Shown here piece after piece: positions 49,822-58,118 of a DNA stretch of 64,000 bases. The stretch comes from Kribbella monticola (GTDB taxonomy: Bacteria > Actinomycetota > Actinomycetes > Propionibacteriales > Kribbellaceae). A program made the position numbers and the translations under genes. The notes beneath the pieces were generated by a model. The model was not told the DNA's origin. It was given only the letters and a program-made list of their open reading frames with translations, and did not search any database. Within the stretch, counting starts at the first letter, position 1; every line of letters begins with the position of its first letter. The stretch covers positions 28,536-92,535 of the forward strand of contig NZ_QFXK01000090.1 of NCBI RefSeq assembly GCF_003261635.1, read 5' to 3'.

Positions 49822-51717
49822 ATGGGTAGCAGACAGAAGGCCGCGGCGGCCGTGACCGGATTCGCCATCGTGCTGGGTGCGACGCAGATGCCTGCCTGCC
49901 CAGCGCAGGCCGTCGCCGGTACCGCGGACATCCATCCGATCGAGAGCAATGTCGCGGCGAAGTTCTGGGCCTCGGCCACCGCGACCAGCAACTCGTCCAC
50001 GGCCAGGCAGGCCGTCGACGGCGATCCAGCCACCTCCTGGTTCGCCGACGCACCGGGCCCGCAACGTGTGACCGTCGACCTCGGCGGCGCCTACGACAAC
50101 CTGCGCAAGGTGCGCGTCGTCTTCGCTGACCCAGGCGTCCACCGGTACGTCGTCGAGGCGTCGTCCGACGGCCGCCGGTGGACCCGGATCGCCGACCGGT
50201 CGCACAGCCGCGTCCGGTCGCGGGGAGCCGTGGAGCTGTTCACCCGGCCACGCACCCGCTTCGTCCGGCTCGCGGTCGACCCGCTGCCCGGTGGCGCGAA
50301 GGTCGGTGTCAGCGAACTCCAGGTCTTCAACTACCTGCGCGACGATCTCGTTCTCGGCGCCGACCTGTCCTCGGTGGACGACTTCCAGACCCGGGACTAC
50401 TGGGTCGACCCGCTCGGCGCCGACCGTGGCGCCGGTCCGCGACTCCTCGACGTCGCCAAGGATCGCGGCATGCAGTTCGCCCGGCTCCGGATCTGGAACG
50501 AACCGCGGGCCGAGAGCACCGGCCAACCGACCGCGGTCCCGCGCCAGGGCCCGGATCGTTCGCTGGAATCAGCTCGGTGGGTCAAGCAGCGGGGGATGGG
50601 GCTCGGTATCGACTTCCACTACGCCGACTCCTGGGCTGACCCGAGTAAGCAGCCCAAACCACGAGCCTGGGCCCAGCTGGACTTCAACGACCTCAATCGT
50701 TCCGTCTACGACTTCACGGCCGGCTACCTGCGCCGGCTGGTGAAGCAGGGCACCGCCCCCGATAAGGTTGCTGTTGGCAACGAGATCATCAACGGCTTCC
50801 TGTACGGGAGCGAAGCCGCCACCATAGGTACGACGAGTCCGCCGTACTTCGTCGACCAGGCCGCGATCTACCAGTCGAAGCCCGGCGGTGGTCTGCTCTG
50901 GCAGTACTGGGGGTCGACTGATCCCACCGAGCAGCGGCTTTACAACGAGTCCTGGGACCGGTTCACCACGCTGGCGGCCTCCGGGATCAAAGCCGTCCGG
51001 GACGCGTCGCCGCGGAGCAAGGTGGAGATCCATGTCGTCGTCGACAAGGGGCGGCTGGCCAAGACGATGGAGTTCTGGCACCAGTTCCTGACTCGCGTGA
51101 AGGTGAAGGGCCAGCACCCCGACGTCCTGGCGATCTCCTACTACCCGCAGTGGCACGGCACGCTCGAGGACCTCGAGGTGAATCTGCATACGATGGCGAC
51201 CACCTACCCGCAGTACGAGCTCGAGGTCGCCGAGACCGCCTACCCCGCGTCGGGCGGCGACACGCCACAGCCGAACTCACCGTTCCCGCAGACCGTCCAG
51301 GGCCAGGCGGACGCGATCCAGCGGGTCTTCCAGGCGGCCAACGACGTCGTCGGGAACCGGGGGAGCGGCGTCCTGACCTGGGAGCCCGCGAGCTACCAGG
51401 CCATGTTCCGCGCGGTGCCCGGCCTGCCGAACACCTGGGAACCGTACGCGTCGATCAACGTGTACAACGCGAGCCGAGCCACGCACGTTCTCGAAGACAC
51501 CGTATACGCCACCACCGTCGTCGGCGCCCCGCCGGCGCTGCCTGCCACCGTGCGGGTTCTCACCATCGCCGACAGCTTGCTCACCGACGTCGCCGTGCGC
51601 TGGCAGGCGTTGCCACCCGGCGCCACCGATGCTCCGGGCCAGGTGACGGTCTCCGGTGTGACCGACCACGGACCGGTGACCGCCGTCGTCGACATCGTCA
51701 AGGGAGAGCACCGATGA
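49822..51717 (+). CDS. Secreted GH53 galactanase with N-terminal CBM32-like domain
   Basis: 631 residues. Sec-type signal 1-32. An F5/8C (CBM32) galactose-binding-like domain at about 36-170 (ATSNSSTARQAVDGDPATSW is its classic start). GH53 barrel at about 172-560: acid/base Glu in VAVGNEIINGF, nucleophile Glu in ELEVAETAYPASG. About 70 C-terminal residues form an extra beta domain rather than a cell-wall anchor. It partners the unadorned GH53 two genes upstream; the CBM should target it to insoluble wall galactan. The ATG follows the previous stop by one base, and its stop overlaps the next ATG. Confidence 0.9.
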   Translation: MGSRQKAAAAVTGFAIVLGATQMPACPAQAVAGTADIHPIESNVAAKFWASATATSNSSTARQAVDGDPATSWFADAPGPQRVTVDLGGAYDNLRKVRVVFADPGVHRYVVEASSDGRRWTRIADRSHSRVRSRGAVELFTRPRTRFVRLAVDPLPGGAKVGVSELQVFNYLRDDLVLGADLSSVDDFQTRDYWVDPLGADRGAGPRLLDVAKDRGMQFARLRIWNEPRAESTGQPTAVPRQGPDRSLESARWVKQRGMGLGIDFHYADSWADPSKQPKPRAWAQLDFNDLNRSVYDFTAGYLRRLVKQGTAPDKVAVGNEIINGFLYGSEAATIGTTSPPYFVDQAAIYQSKPGGGLLWQYWGSTDPTEQRLYNESWDRFTTLAASGIKAVRDASPRSKVEIHVVVDKGRLAKTMEFWHQFLTRVKVKGQHPDVLAISYYPQWHGTLEDLEVNLHTMATTYPQYELEVAETAYPASGGDTPQPNSPFPQTVQGQADAIQRVFQAANDVVGNRGSGVLTWEPASYQAMFRAVPGLPNTWEPYASINVYNASRATHVLEDTVYATTVVGAPPALPATVRVLTIADSLLTDVAVRWQALPPGATDAPGQVTVSGVTDHGPVTAVVDIVKGEHR

Positions 51718-53531
51718 AACTCAGAACGGCCTTCGTCGCCGTCACCCTGATCACCGGAATGGGCATCATGCCGCCCGCAGCAGCGCAGTCGACGGCGAAC
51801 CCGGCGGCGGCCGAAACCGTTGCGGCAGGCAACGGGCGGCCGGATGACTCGAACCTGCAGTACTACGGGCGCTGGAACAAGTCGAATACGTCCTGGTACT
51901 CGATGGGCTGGGCCGGCGGGTATGTCGAGACTGGCTTCACCGGCAGCTCCATCGGAGTACGGCAACGCAACACGATCGACCTGTACTACTCCATCGACCA
52001 CAAGCCGCTGCAGTGGCGGCGCAACGTCTCCGGCACGATCACCCTCGCCACCGGCCTGGCGGGAACCTCGCACACGATCCGGATCGGCTATCGAGAGCGG
52101 GCCGGCTCCTACACCGGCGACCCGGTCTTCGGTGGACTCGTGCTGGCCGGCGGCGGACAGACCGTACCGATCAGCAGGCCGCCGAAACTCGTCGAGTTCA
52201 TCGGCGACTCGATCACCGTCGGTCAGCCGAATGCCAACCGGCCATTCACCGCATACCCATGGCTCACCGGGGAGGCGCTGAAGGCGGGCCACACCCAGGT
52301 GGCGCAAGGTGGCGCCTGCCTGGTCAGCCAGGACTGCTACGGAATGATGGACTGGTTCCGCCGGTCCTCGGCCTGGGTGAGCTCCGACGACTGGAACTTC
52401 TCCACCTATCAGGCGTCCGCGGTCGTGATCAACCTCGGCACCAACGACGTCGGGCACGGCGTCTCGACGACGAAGTTCAACCAGAGCTACGTCGTCATGC
52501 TCGAACGGGTCCGGCGCGCCTATCCCAGCGCGCAGATCTTTGCCATGGGCACCTTCCGCAACCGCTACGTGCCCGAGACCCGCAATGCCGTCGCGACCCG
52601 TGTCGCGGCCGGCGACTCCAAGGTCGACTTCGTCGACACCACGGGGTGGATCAATCCGGCCACCGACACCAGTGACAACGTCCATCCCACCGAAGCCGGT
52701 CACGTGAAGATCTCACAGCGGCTGACCCCGATTCTGGCCGGCTATCTCAAACTCGATCAGGCGCAGTGCGCTCCATCGACGACAGCCACCGCGGCGACGA
52801 CAGCGCAAGCACCGGTCACCGTGTGGATGGCCGGCGACTCCACCATGGCAGCACCCGCGGGAGGCGCGGTCTGTCCGGTCGGGTGGGGGAGCCAGTTCGC
52901 CCAGTACTTCAACACCAACGTCACCATCAAGAACAACGCCGTCGCCGGCCGCAGCATCCAGACCTGGTTGTACGACCCGAATGTCACCACCAGGAAGAAC
53001 TCGGCCGGGGAGTGTGTGGTCAGTCCGGCCACCTACTCGTCCCGCTGGCGGTCCATGCTGGATGCGACGAACGGCATGAAGGCCGGCGACTACCTGGTCA
53101 TCCAGTTCGGAATCAACGACGGGGACCCCAACTGCCCACGGCATGTGGGTTCGGCGCGCTACCGGGAACTGCTCGGCGTGATGGCAGCCGCTGCCAAGGC
53201 CCGCGGTGCACATCCGATCCTGCTCACCCCGGTCGCCGCGATCACCTGCTCCGGCAGTACGGCGGTGGGCAACCGCGGATTCATCAGTGAGACGAACTCC
53301 GCCGCCAGTGCCAATCAGGTGCCGGTCATTGACCTGCACAGGCTCAGCTACACGCTCTACAACGCGCTGCACTTCTGCCCGAACAACGGCGACTACAGGT
53401 CGGGGCCGGTGGGTGCGTTCTTCTGCAACGACCACACCCACTTCGAGGCGGCAGGTGCGCGGCAGATCGCCGGTGTCGTCGCCAAAGCCCTGCGAGACCA
53501 GCAGATTCCGCTCTCCGCTTACCTGAAATAG
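51714..53531 (+). CDS. Secreted double esterase: CE2-like plus CE12-like SGNH domains
   Basis: 605 residues. Sec signal 1-24. A jelly-roll at about 45-155 (YYGRWNKSNTSWYSMGWAGG) is typical of CE2 deacetylases. The first SGNH domain (about 160-345) has Ser166 in FIGDSITVGQ, NLGTNDVGHG and DNVHPTEAGH. A Thr/Ala-rich linker leads to a second SGNH domain (about 363-605) of CE12 type with MAGDSTMA, QFGINDGD and DHTHFEAAGA. Both catalytic sets look intact. The start overlaps the previous stop (ATGA). It would deacetylate pectin or hemicellulose at two specificities. It is the last gene of the operon and is followed by a strong hairpin. Confidence 0.88.
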   Translation: MKLRTAFVAVTLITGMGIMPPAAAQSTANPAAAETVAAGNGRPDDSNLQYYGRWNKSNTSWYSMGWAGGYVETGFTGSSIGVRQRNTIDLYYSIDHKPLQWRRNVSGTITLATGLAGTSHTIRIGYRERAGSYTGDPVFGGLVLAGGGQTVPISRPPKLVEFIGDSITVGQPNANRPFTAYPWLTGEALKAGHTQVAQGGACLVSQDCYGMMDWFRRSSAWVSSDDWNFSTYQASAVVINLGTNDVGHGVSTTKFNQSYVVMLERVRRAYPSAQIFAMGTFRNRYVPETRNAVATRVAAGDSKVDFVDTTGWINPATDTSDNVHPTEAGHVKISQRLTPILAGYLKLDQAQCAPSTTATAATTAQAPVTVWMAGDSTMAAPAGGAVCPVGWGSQFAQYFNTNVTIKNNAVAGRSIQTWLYDPNVTTRKNSAGECVVSPATYSSRWRSMLDATNGMKAGDYLVIQFGINDGDPNCPRHVGSARYRELLGVMAAAAKARGAHPILLTPVAAITCSGSTAVGNRGFISETNSAASANQVPVIDLHRLSYTLYNALHFCPNNGDYRSGPVGAFFCNDHTHFEAAGARQIAGVVAKALRDQQIPLSAYLK

Positions 53532-53553
53532 GGTTTACGCAAGGCTGAAATCA

Positions 53554-53589
53554 ACGAGCCCCGCCTGCAACAGCAGGCGGGGCTCGTTC
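53554..53589. terminator. Bidirectional terminator hairpin
   Basis: Arms AACGAGCCCCGCCTG (53554-53568) and CAGGCGGGGCTCGTT (53575-53589), a perfect 15-bp stem with a 6-nt loop, between the convergent esterase and GH5 genes. Confidence 0.93.
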
Positions 53590-53606
53590 AGGTTCGTGCT
53601 GGGGTG

Positions 53607-54815
53607 CTAGCTACCCGATCCGCTTCTGATGGCGTCGATGATGCCCTGCTGGGTGACTGTGTTCGAGGTGCGGTTGAACAGGCCGAACCCGTACTGCCCG
53701 TTCGCGCCGTTGTCCCAGTAGACGGTGGCCGCGCCGTACTTCTTCGCGGTAGCGGTGATGGCTCGCGCGAAGTCCGCGCGGTACCGGTTGTTTGATCCGT
53801 CGTACGACGTTTTGTCGATCGCGCCGTATTCGCCGACGACCACCGGATACCCGTGGCTGCCGAACTTGTCGTACATCGCCTTCAATTGCGCGTCGAGGTA
53901 GTCTTCCTGCCCCCAGGTCGACCTCTTGGCCGGGTTGGTGGCGTTGCGGCCCCATTGGGTGATGTTGCCGCTTTCTTCGCCGGCGAAGTCCCAGGGCGCG
54001 TAGTAATGCACGGAGATCATGATGCGCTGCTCGGTGCTGGGGATGCTGGAAGACCGATACTGATCGGTCGGCAGCTTGAAGCCGTAGTTCCCCGCGGTGT
54101 AGTCGATGTTGGTGTTCCAGCCCGGGACCAGCAGCCATCTCGCATTGTTGTTGCCGCCGGTTTTCCGGACGGTGTCGACGAAGAGCTGGTTGTAGGCATT
54201 GATGTTGGAGTAGCACGGCTGGGTCGGGTTGCCGTACTGGCCGTCGAATTCCTCGTTCATCGACTCGAAGATCAAGCGCTGATCGTAGCCCTGGAACCGG
54301 TACGCGATCTGTTGCCACACCTTCGTGTATTTGGCCTTGATCGTCGTCTGATCGGCGGCGTCGCAGATCAACCACGACCCGGTGACGGACTTGTACCCGT
54401 CGCCGTGCAAGTTGATCATGACGTGCATGCCACGGTAGTAGGCGTAGTTGACGACTTGCTGGACCCTGTTCAGCCAGGCTGAGTTGATCGCGTAGTTCGG
54501 GCCGGCACCGATGTTCTTCAGATAGGAGACCGGGATCCGGATCGACTTGAAACCGGCCGCCTGCACCTTGTCGATCAACGCCTGCGTCACGGTCGGATTA
54601 CCCCAGGCCGTTTCACTGGGATAGCCGTTGGAGTTGGCCTCCAGTTGATTGCCGAGGTTCCAGCCGGCGCCCAGATCGGCGACGATCTGCGAAGCGCTCG
54701 ACGTCTGTGCGCTGGTGCCGGCGGCTGCCTTGTCCGTCAACGCAGGCACCGCTACGGCGGTCGCCAGGACGGCGGCAAGGACGGCGACTCTGATCTTTGC
54801 TGTTCTCGAACCCAT
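53607..54815 (-). CDS. Secreted GH5 endoglucanase
   Basis: 402 residues. Sec signal with cleavage near DKAAAG. GH5 barrel: GWNLGNQLEA, acid/base Glu in FESMNEEFDG, HYYAPWDF, nucleophile Glu in VVGEYGAID. No CBM. The ETAWGNP segment fits beta-1,4-glucanase subfamilies, but I do not fix the subfamily. The ATG at 54815 is preferred; a GTG at 54827 is possible but too close to its AGGAAG. A perfect palindrome 35 bp upstream differs from the pectin-regulon operators, so this cellulase may be separately regulated. Confidence 0.88.
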   Translation of the reverse strand: MGSRTAKIRVAVLAAVLATAVAVPALTDKAAAGTSAQTSSASQIVADLGAGWNLGNQLEANSNGYPSETAWGNPTVTQALIDKVQAAGFKSIRIPVSYLKNIGAGPNYAINSAWLNRVQQVVNYAYYRGMHVMINLHGDGYKSVTGSWLICDAADQTTIKAKYTKVWQQIAYRFQGYDQRLIFESMNEEFDGQYGNPTQPCYSNINAYNQLFVDTVRKTGGNNNARWLLVPGWNTNIDYTAGNYGFKLPTDQYRSSSIPSTEQRIMISVHYYAPWDFAGEESGNITQWGRNATNPAKRSTWGQEDYLDAQLKAMYDKFGSHGYPVVVGEYGAIDKTSYDGSNNRYRADFARAITATAKKYGAATVYWDNGANGQYGFGLFNRTSNTVTQQGIIDAIRSGSGS

Positions 54816-54849
54816 GCGAGTGCTCACTTCCTGGGGCAGTGGTGGAAGC

Positions 54850-54865
54850 GTCGAAGCGCTTCGAC
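54850..54865. promoter_or_regulatory. Palindromic operator upstream of GH5
   Basis: GTCGAAGCGCTTCGAC, a perfect 16-bp palindrome with a central CG as in LacI-family sites. It lies 35 bp before the GH5 start. It shares AGCGCT with the CebR box but differs in the outer arms. Confidence 0.7.
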
Positions 54866-54969
54866 CAGTGGGGGCGGATAGTGCTGGAAGAGCCGATCGG
54901 GTTGGCCCGGATCTTAAGCAGGCCCGTGTCCCGCTGACAAGACCTCAACAGCTCCGGCTGATCAGCGGC

Positions 54970-56445
54970 TTACCGGACCACTCCGTCCACCTGGATCGTC
55001 TGTACTGCGCCTGCCGCGAACGGCACTCGGAGAAGTTCGCCGCTCACGGTGATGTCTTGTCGGCGGGTGTAGCGATCTCCGGATCCTGAGGTGAGCGTGG
55101 ACCAGCGAGTGGCCGTGCCGTTCGGAACCGTGCCGAACGGCGAGAGGTCGAACGTCAAGGTCTGCGCCGCGCCGTTGTTGGCGGCAACGATTACCAGTTG
55201 CCGAGCGGCCGGGTCGTGCGCCGCGACCGCGTAGTCCACGCCGGTGTTGATGATGCGCATCCCGGACCGGATGTGCCGGGTGAACTGGGCCACGACGTAC
55301 AGCTTCGTCTCCACGGCGCCCGGCTGGCCTGAGCTACCGTCGTACCGGATGGTGCCCCAGCCTGCGCTGGGGTCCATCACCTGCCAGTAGCACCACGCCG
55401 TCTGCTTCAGCCAGCGGAAGTCCATCAGCAGGCAACGGGCCGTCATCATGCCGCTGCCGTCGTTGTCGCCGTGCTCGGAGTTCCACAAACCCTTGCCTGC
55501 GGCACGGACATCGTCACCGAGCAGATCGCGACGACCGCTCAAGCCCTGGTAGCCGTGCACGTTGACCCGGCCGACCAAGCCTTTGGTCGTCGAGTCGAAG
55601 CTGTTCCAGGTGGTCCGGGCGAGGTCGTAGTTCGTCTCGTCGGATGCCGAGATCGCTGTGCCCGTCAGGCCGAGCCGGTCCAGTTCGGTGCGGAGGTTGG
55701 CGATCACGCTGCGCTGGGTCGTGGCGTCGATGTGGCAGCCTTCCTGCGTGCCGTCCGCCTTCCACCAGCTCGACGACGGCTCGTTGAACGCGTCCACCGT
55801 CCGGAAGGTGACGCCCCACTGGTCACGGGCGTGGCGGGCGGTGGTGGCCAGGTGCAGCGCGTGCTGGCGGTAGTTCCAGGTCTGGAGGTTGTTGCCGCCG
55901 TCCGCCGCGCCGGACGGGTTGTGGTTCGAGCACATCCACCACATCGGCGAGTTGGCGAACAGTTCGCTGATGGCGCCGCGCTGGGTAGCCTTGACCAGCA
56001 TCGCGCGCTGCTTGGCGTCGGCGTTCCAGTTCCAGGCCGAGGACGCCGGGTCCTCGTTGCGCCAGTCCTGCCAGAAACCCTCGATCTGCTTGAACCGCGG
56101 GATGTTGGGTGAGGCAACCATGCTCGCACCGTCGACCTGGTTCCAGCTGCTCGCGCCGAGGTTGTAGCGGGCGATGTTCAGGCCGAGACCGGGCAGCGAG
56201 GTCCCGTTGTAGCTGACCGTCTTGGTGGTGAAGAACAGGTCGGCGAAGTCGTCGCGGTCGCCGAACACATTCGCCCACCAGGCCAGCGACGTACCCCAGC
56301 CTTCCCAGCTGCCCTGGTCGGCGGCGGGGTCGACGCGCACGGTCGCGTCCGCTTGTGCTGGGCCGGTAGTGAGTACGCCGCTCGCGGCTGCGACGCCGGC
56401 CGCGGCGAGCAGGGTTCGACGGTGGATCTTTGCTGGTGAGTCCAT
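54970..56445 (-). CDS. Secreted GH30 endo-beta-1,6-galactanase-like enzyme
   Basis: 491 residues. Tat signal (KIHRRTLLAAAGVAAASG). The (beta/alpha)8 core begins GSWEGWGTSLAWWANVFG, typical of GH30 subfamily 5, with acid/base Glu in VDAFNEPSSSWW and nucleophile Glu in LWNSEHGDNDGSG. A side beta-domain covers the last ~110 residues. Subfamily 5 members cut beta-1,6-galactan of arabinogalactan proteins. Divergent from PL9 and sharing a 293-bp control region with operator pair C. Confidence 0.87.
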   Translation of the reverse strand: MDSPAKIHRRTLLAAAGVAAASGVLTTGPAQADATVRVDPAADQGSWEGWGTSLAWWANVFGDRDDFADLFFTTKTVSYNGTSLPGLGLNIARYNLGASSWNQVDGASMVASPNIPRFKQIEGFWQDWRNEDPASSAWNWNADAKQRAMLVKATQRGAISELFANSPMWWMCSNHNPSGAADGGNNLQTWNYRQHALHLATTARHARDQWGVTFRTVDAFNEPSSSWWKADGTQEGCHIDATTQRSVIANLRTELDRLGLTGTAISASDETNYDLARTTWNSFDSTTKGLVGRVNVHGYQGLSGRRDLLGDDVRAAGKGLWNSEHGDNDGSGMMTARCLLMDFRWLKQTAWCYWQVMDPSAGWGTIRYDGSSGQPGAVETKLYVVAQFTRHIRSGMRIINTGVDYAVAAHDPAARQLVIVAANNGAAQTLTFDLSPFGTVPNGTATRWSTLTSGSGDRYTRRQDITVSGELLRVPFAAGAVQTIQVDGVVR

Positions 56446-56738
56446 GGGGCGGTCTCCTCGCTGAAAGGGGGCGGGCACAGCGCCGCGGGGACGCGCCACA
56501 GTGTCGACGCCGTCCCCGGGTGGAGTGTGACTCACCATCGCAGCCGGTGGCACGGTCCGCTGTCAATGCTGCGATCGCAAACGTTCAGAGTCGATCAGAT
56601 CCGAAGGCAATGGCCTGTGCACGCTCCCAGAAAGCTGCCGACGCGATCTTGCAATCGCCTTCGACATGCGCTTCCATCCTTAGCTAGAACGCTGAGTAGC
56701 CGCCTGTGTACGTTCACATGAAGACTTGGAGTGAGGAC
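56446..56738. promoter_or_regulatory. Divergent control region of GH30 and PL9
   Basis: 293 bp without a gene. It holds operator pair C near the PL9 side. On the GH30 side I see no second operator, only a GCGATCGC palindrome near 56572. GTGAGGA precedes the PL9 ATG at 56739. Confidence 0.65.
56615..56719. promoter_or_regulatory. Paired LacI-type operators C (89 bp apart), PL9/GH43 operon
   Basis: CTGTGCACGCTCCCAG at 56615-56630 and CTGTGTACGTTCACAT at 56704-56719. The near site ends 19 bp before the PL9 start. Core-to-core distance 89 bp, one base off the other three pairs. Confidence 0.8.
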
Positions 56739-58073
56739 ATGACACCCATGATTCTGGTGCGCGCTCTGGTGGCTTCGGCGGTCGCAGTGACGGCTGTCGC
56801 CGTCCTCGGCAGCGCGCCGGCCGCGGGGAGCGCCGCGGCCGGCAAGGTGTACTACGTTGCCCCGACCGGCAGCGACAGCGCGACCGGGACCCAGACCGCC
56901 CCCTGGGCCTCGATCGCTCACGCGCAGACCGTGGCCCAGCCGGGGGACACCGTCTACCTCCGCGGCGGCACCTATACCTACACGCGGGCGAACCGTGGGT
57001 GCAGCAGCGGGACCGACCGGGTGGACGCGATCACCCTGAACAAGAGCGGTAGCTCCGGTAACCCGATCCGCTACTGGGCAGCGCCGGGGGAGACGCCCGT
57101 CTTCGACTTCTCCAGGGTGAGCGACAACTGCCGGATCAAGGGATTCGATGTCACCGGCAACTGGATCCACCTCAAAGGCCTCGAGGTCAAGGGCGTGCCG
57201 CAGAACAACAACCTGAACCACGAGTCGTGGGGTATCTGGATCTCGGGCAGCAACAACGTCTTCGAGCTGATCAACGCCCACCACAACATGGGACCAGGGC
57301 TGTTCATCCAGGACGGCGGCGGCAACCTGGTCCTGAACTCCGACTCGCACGACAGCTACGACCCGCGGACCTCCAACGGAGCAGGTGAAAGCGCCGACGG
57401 CTTCGGTGCGCACATCTCGGCCGACCATCCCGGGAACGTCTTCCGCGGCTGCCGCGCGTGGTGGAACTCCGACGACGGCTTCGACCTGATCAACGCCTTC
57501 TCCTCGGTCACGATCGAGAACTCGTGGGCCTGGCGCAACGGCTACCTGCCGGGCACCACGACGGCGTCCGGCAACGGGAACGGCTTCAAGATGGGCGGCT
57601 ACGGCGGCAAGTACGTGAGCAACGGAGCCATGCACACCGTCCGCTTCTCGGTGGCGTTCAACAACCGTACGGCGGGGTTCTACGCGAACCACCACACCCT
57701 GGCCAACGACTACTTCGACAACACCAGCTACAGCAACCATCCCGACTTCAACATGCTCGGCATCACGTCGAGCGGCGCGGCGACAGGCAGGGGCAACCTG
57801 CGCAACAACCTCGCCTACGCGGGCACCCTGCTGTCCAACATGTCCGGCACGAACGCGGCGTACAACTCCTGGAATCTGAACGTCGGACTGTCCGACGCGC
57901 AGTTCCAGAGTGTCTCCACGTCCGGTTGGGACGCGCCTCGCCAGGCCGACGGCAGCTTGCCGGTCCGGCCGAATCTCCGTCTCGCCGCCAACAGCAGTCT
58001 GATCGACAAGGGCACCAGCGTCGGTCTGCCTTACAAGGGACAAGCACCGGACCTCGGTGCTTTCGAATCCTGA
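56739..58073 (+). CDS. Secreted pectate/rhamnogalacturonan lyase, PL9
   Basis: 444 residues. Sec signal (MTPMILVRALVASAVAVTAV, cleavage near GSAAA). A right-handed parallel beta-helix begins KVYYVAPTGSDSATGTQTAP, the DUF1565-like start seen in PL9. PL9 motifs: the calcium-site acid residues in SADGFGAHIS and NSDDGFDLINA, and the catalytic-Lys region GNGFKMGGYGGKY. PL9 contains pectate lyases and RG-I endolyases; RG-I is favoured here by context. An alternative ATG lies at 56748. It is followed 45 bp later by GH43. Confidence 0.9.
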   Translation: MTPMILVRALVASAVAVTAVAVLGSAPAAGSAAAGKVYYVAPTGSDSATGTQTAPWASIAHAQTVAQPGDTVYLRGGTYTYTRANRGCSSGTDRVDAITLNKSGSSGNPIRYWAAPGETPVFDFSRVSDNCRIKGFDVTGNWIHLKGLEVKGVPQNNNLNHESWGIWISGSNNVFELINAHHNMGPGLFIQDGGGNLVLNSDSHDSYDPRTSNGAGESADGFGAHISADHPGNVFRGCRAWWNSDDGFDLINAFSSVTIENSWAWRNGYLPGTTTASGNGNGFKMGGYGGKYVSNGAMHTVRFSVAFNNRTAGFYANHHTLANDYFDNTSYSNHPDFNMLGITSSGAATGRGNLRNNLAYAGTLLSNMSGTNAAYNSWNLNVGLSDAQFQSVSTSGWDAPRQADGSLPVRPNLRLAANSSLIDKGTSVGLPYKGQAPDLGAFES

Positions 58074-58118
58074 TCGGACGACCCGCCCCAGAACACCGTC
58101 CACAACGGAGGATCTGCA

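Noticed and set aside
47886..50033. Minus-strand open frame opposite CE12-PL11 and GH53
   Set aside because: Low-complexity Val/Arg-rich antisense product; both sense genes show intact catalytic motifs.
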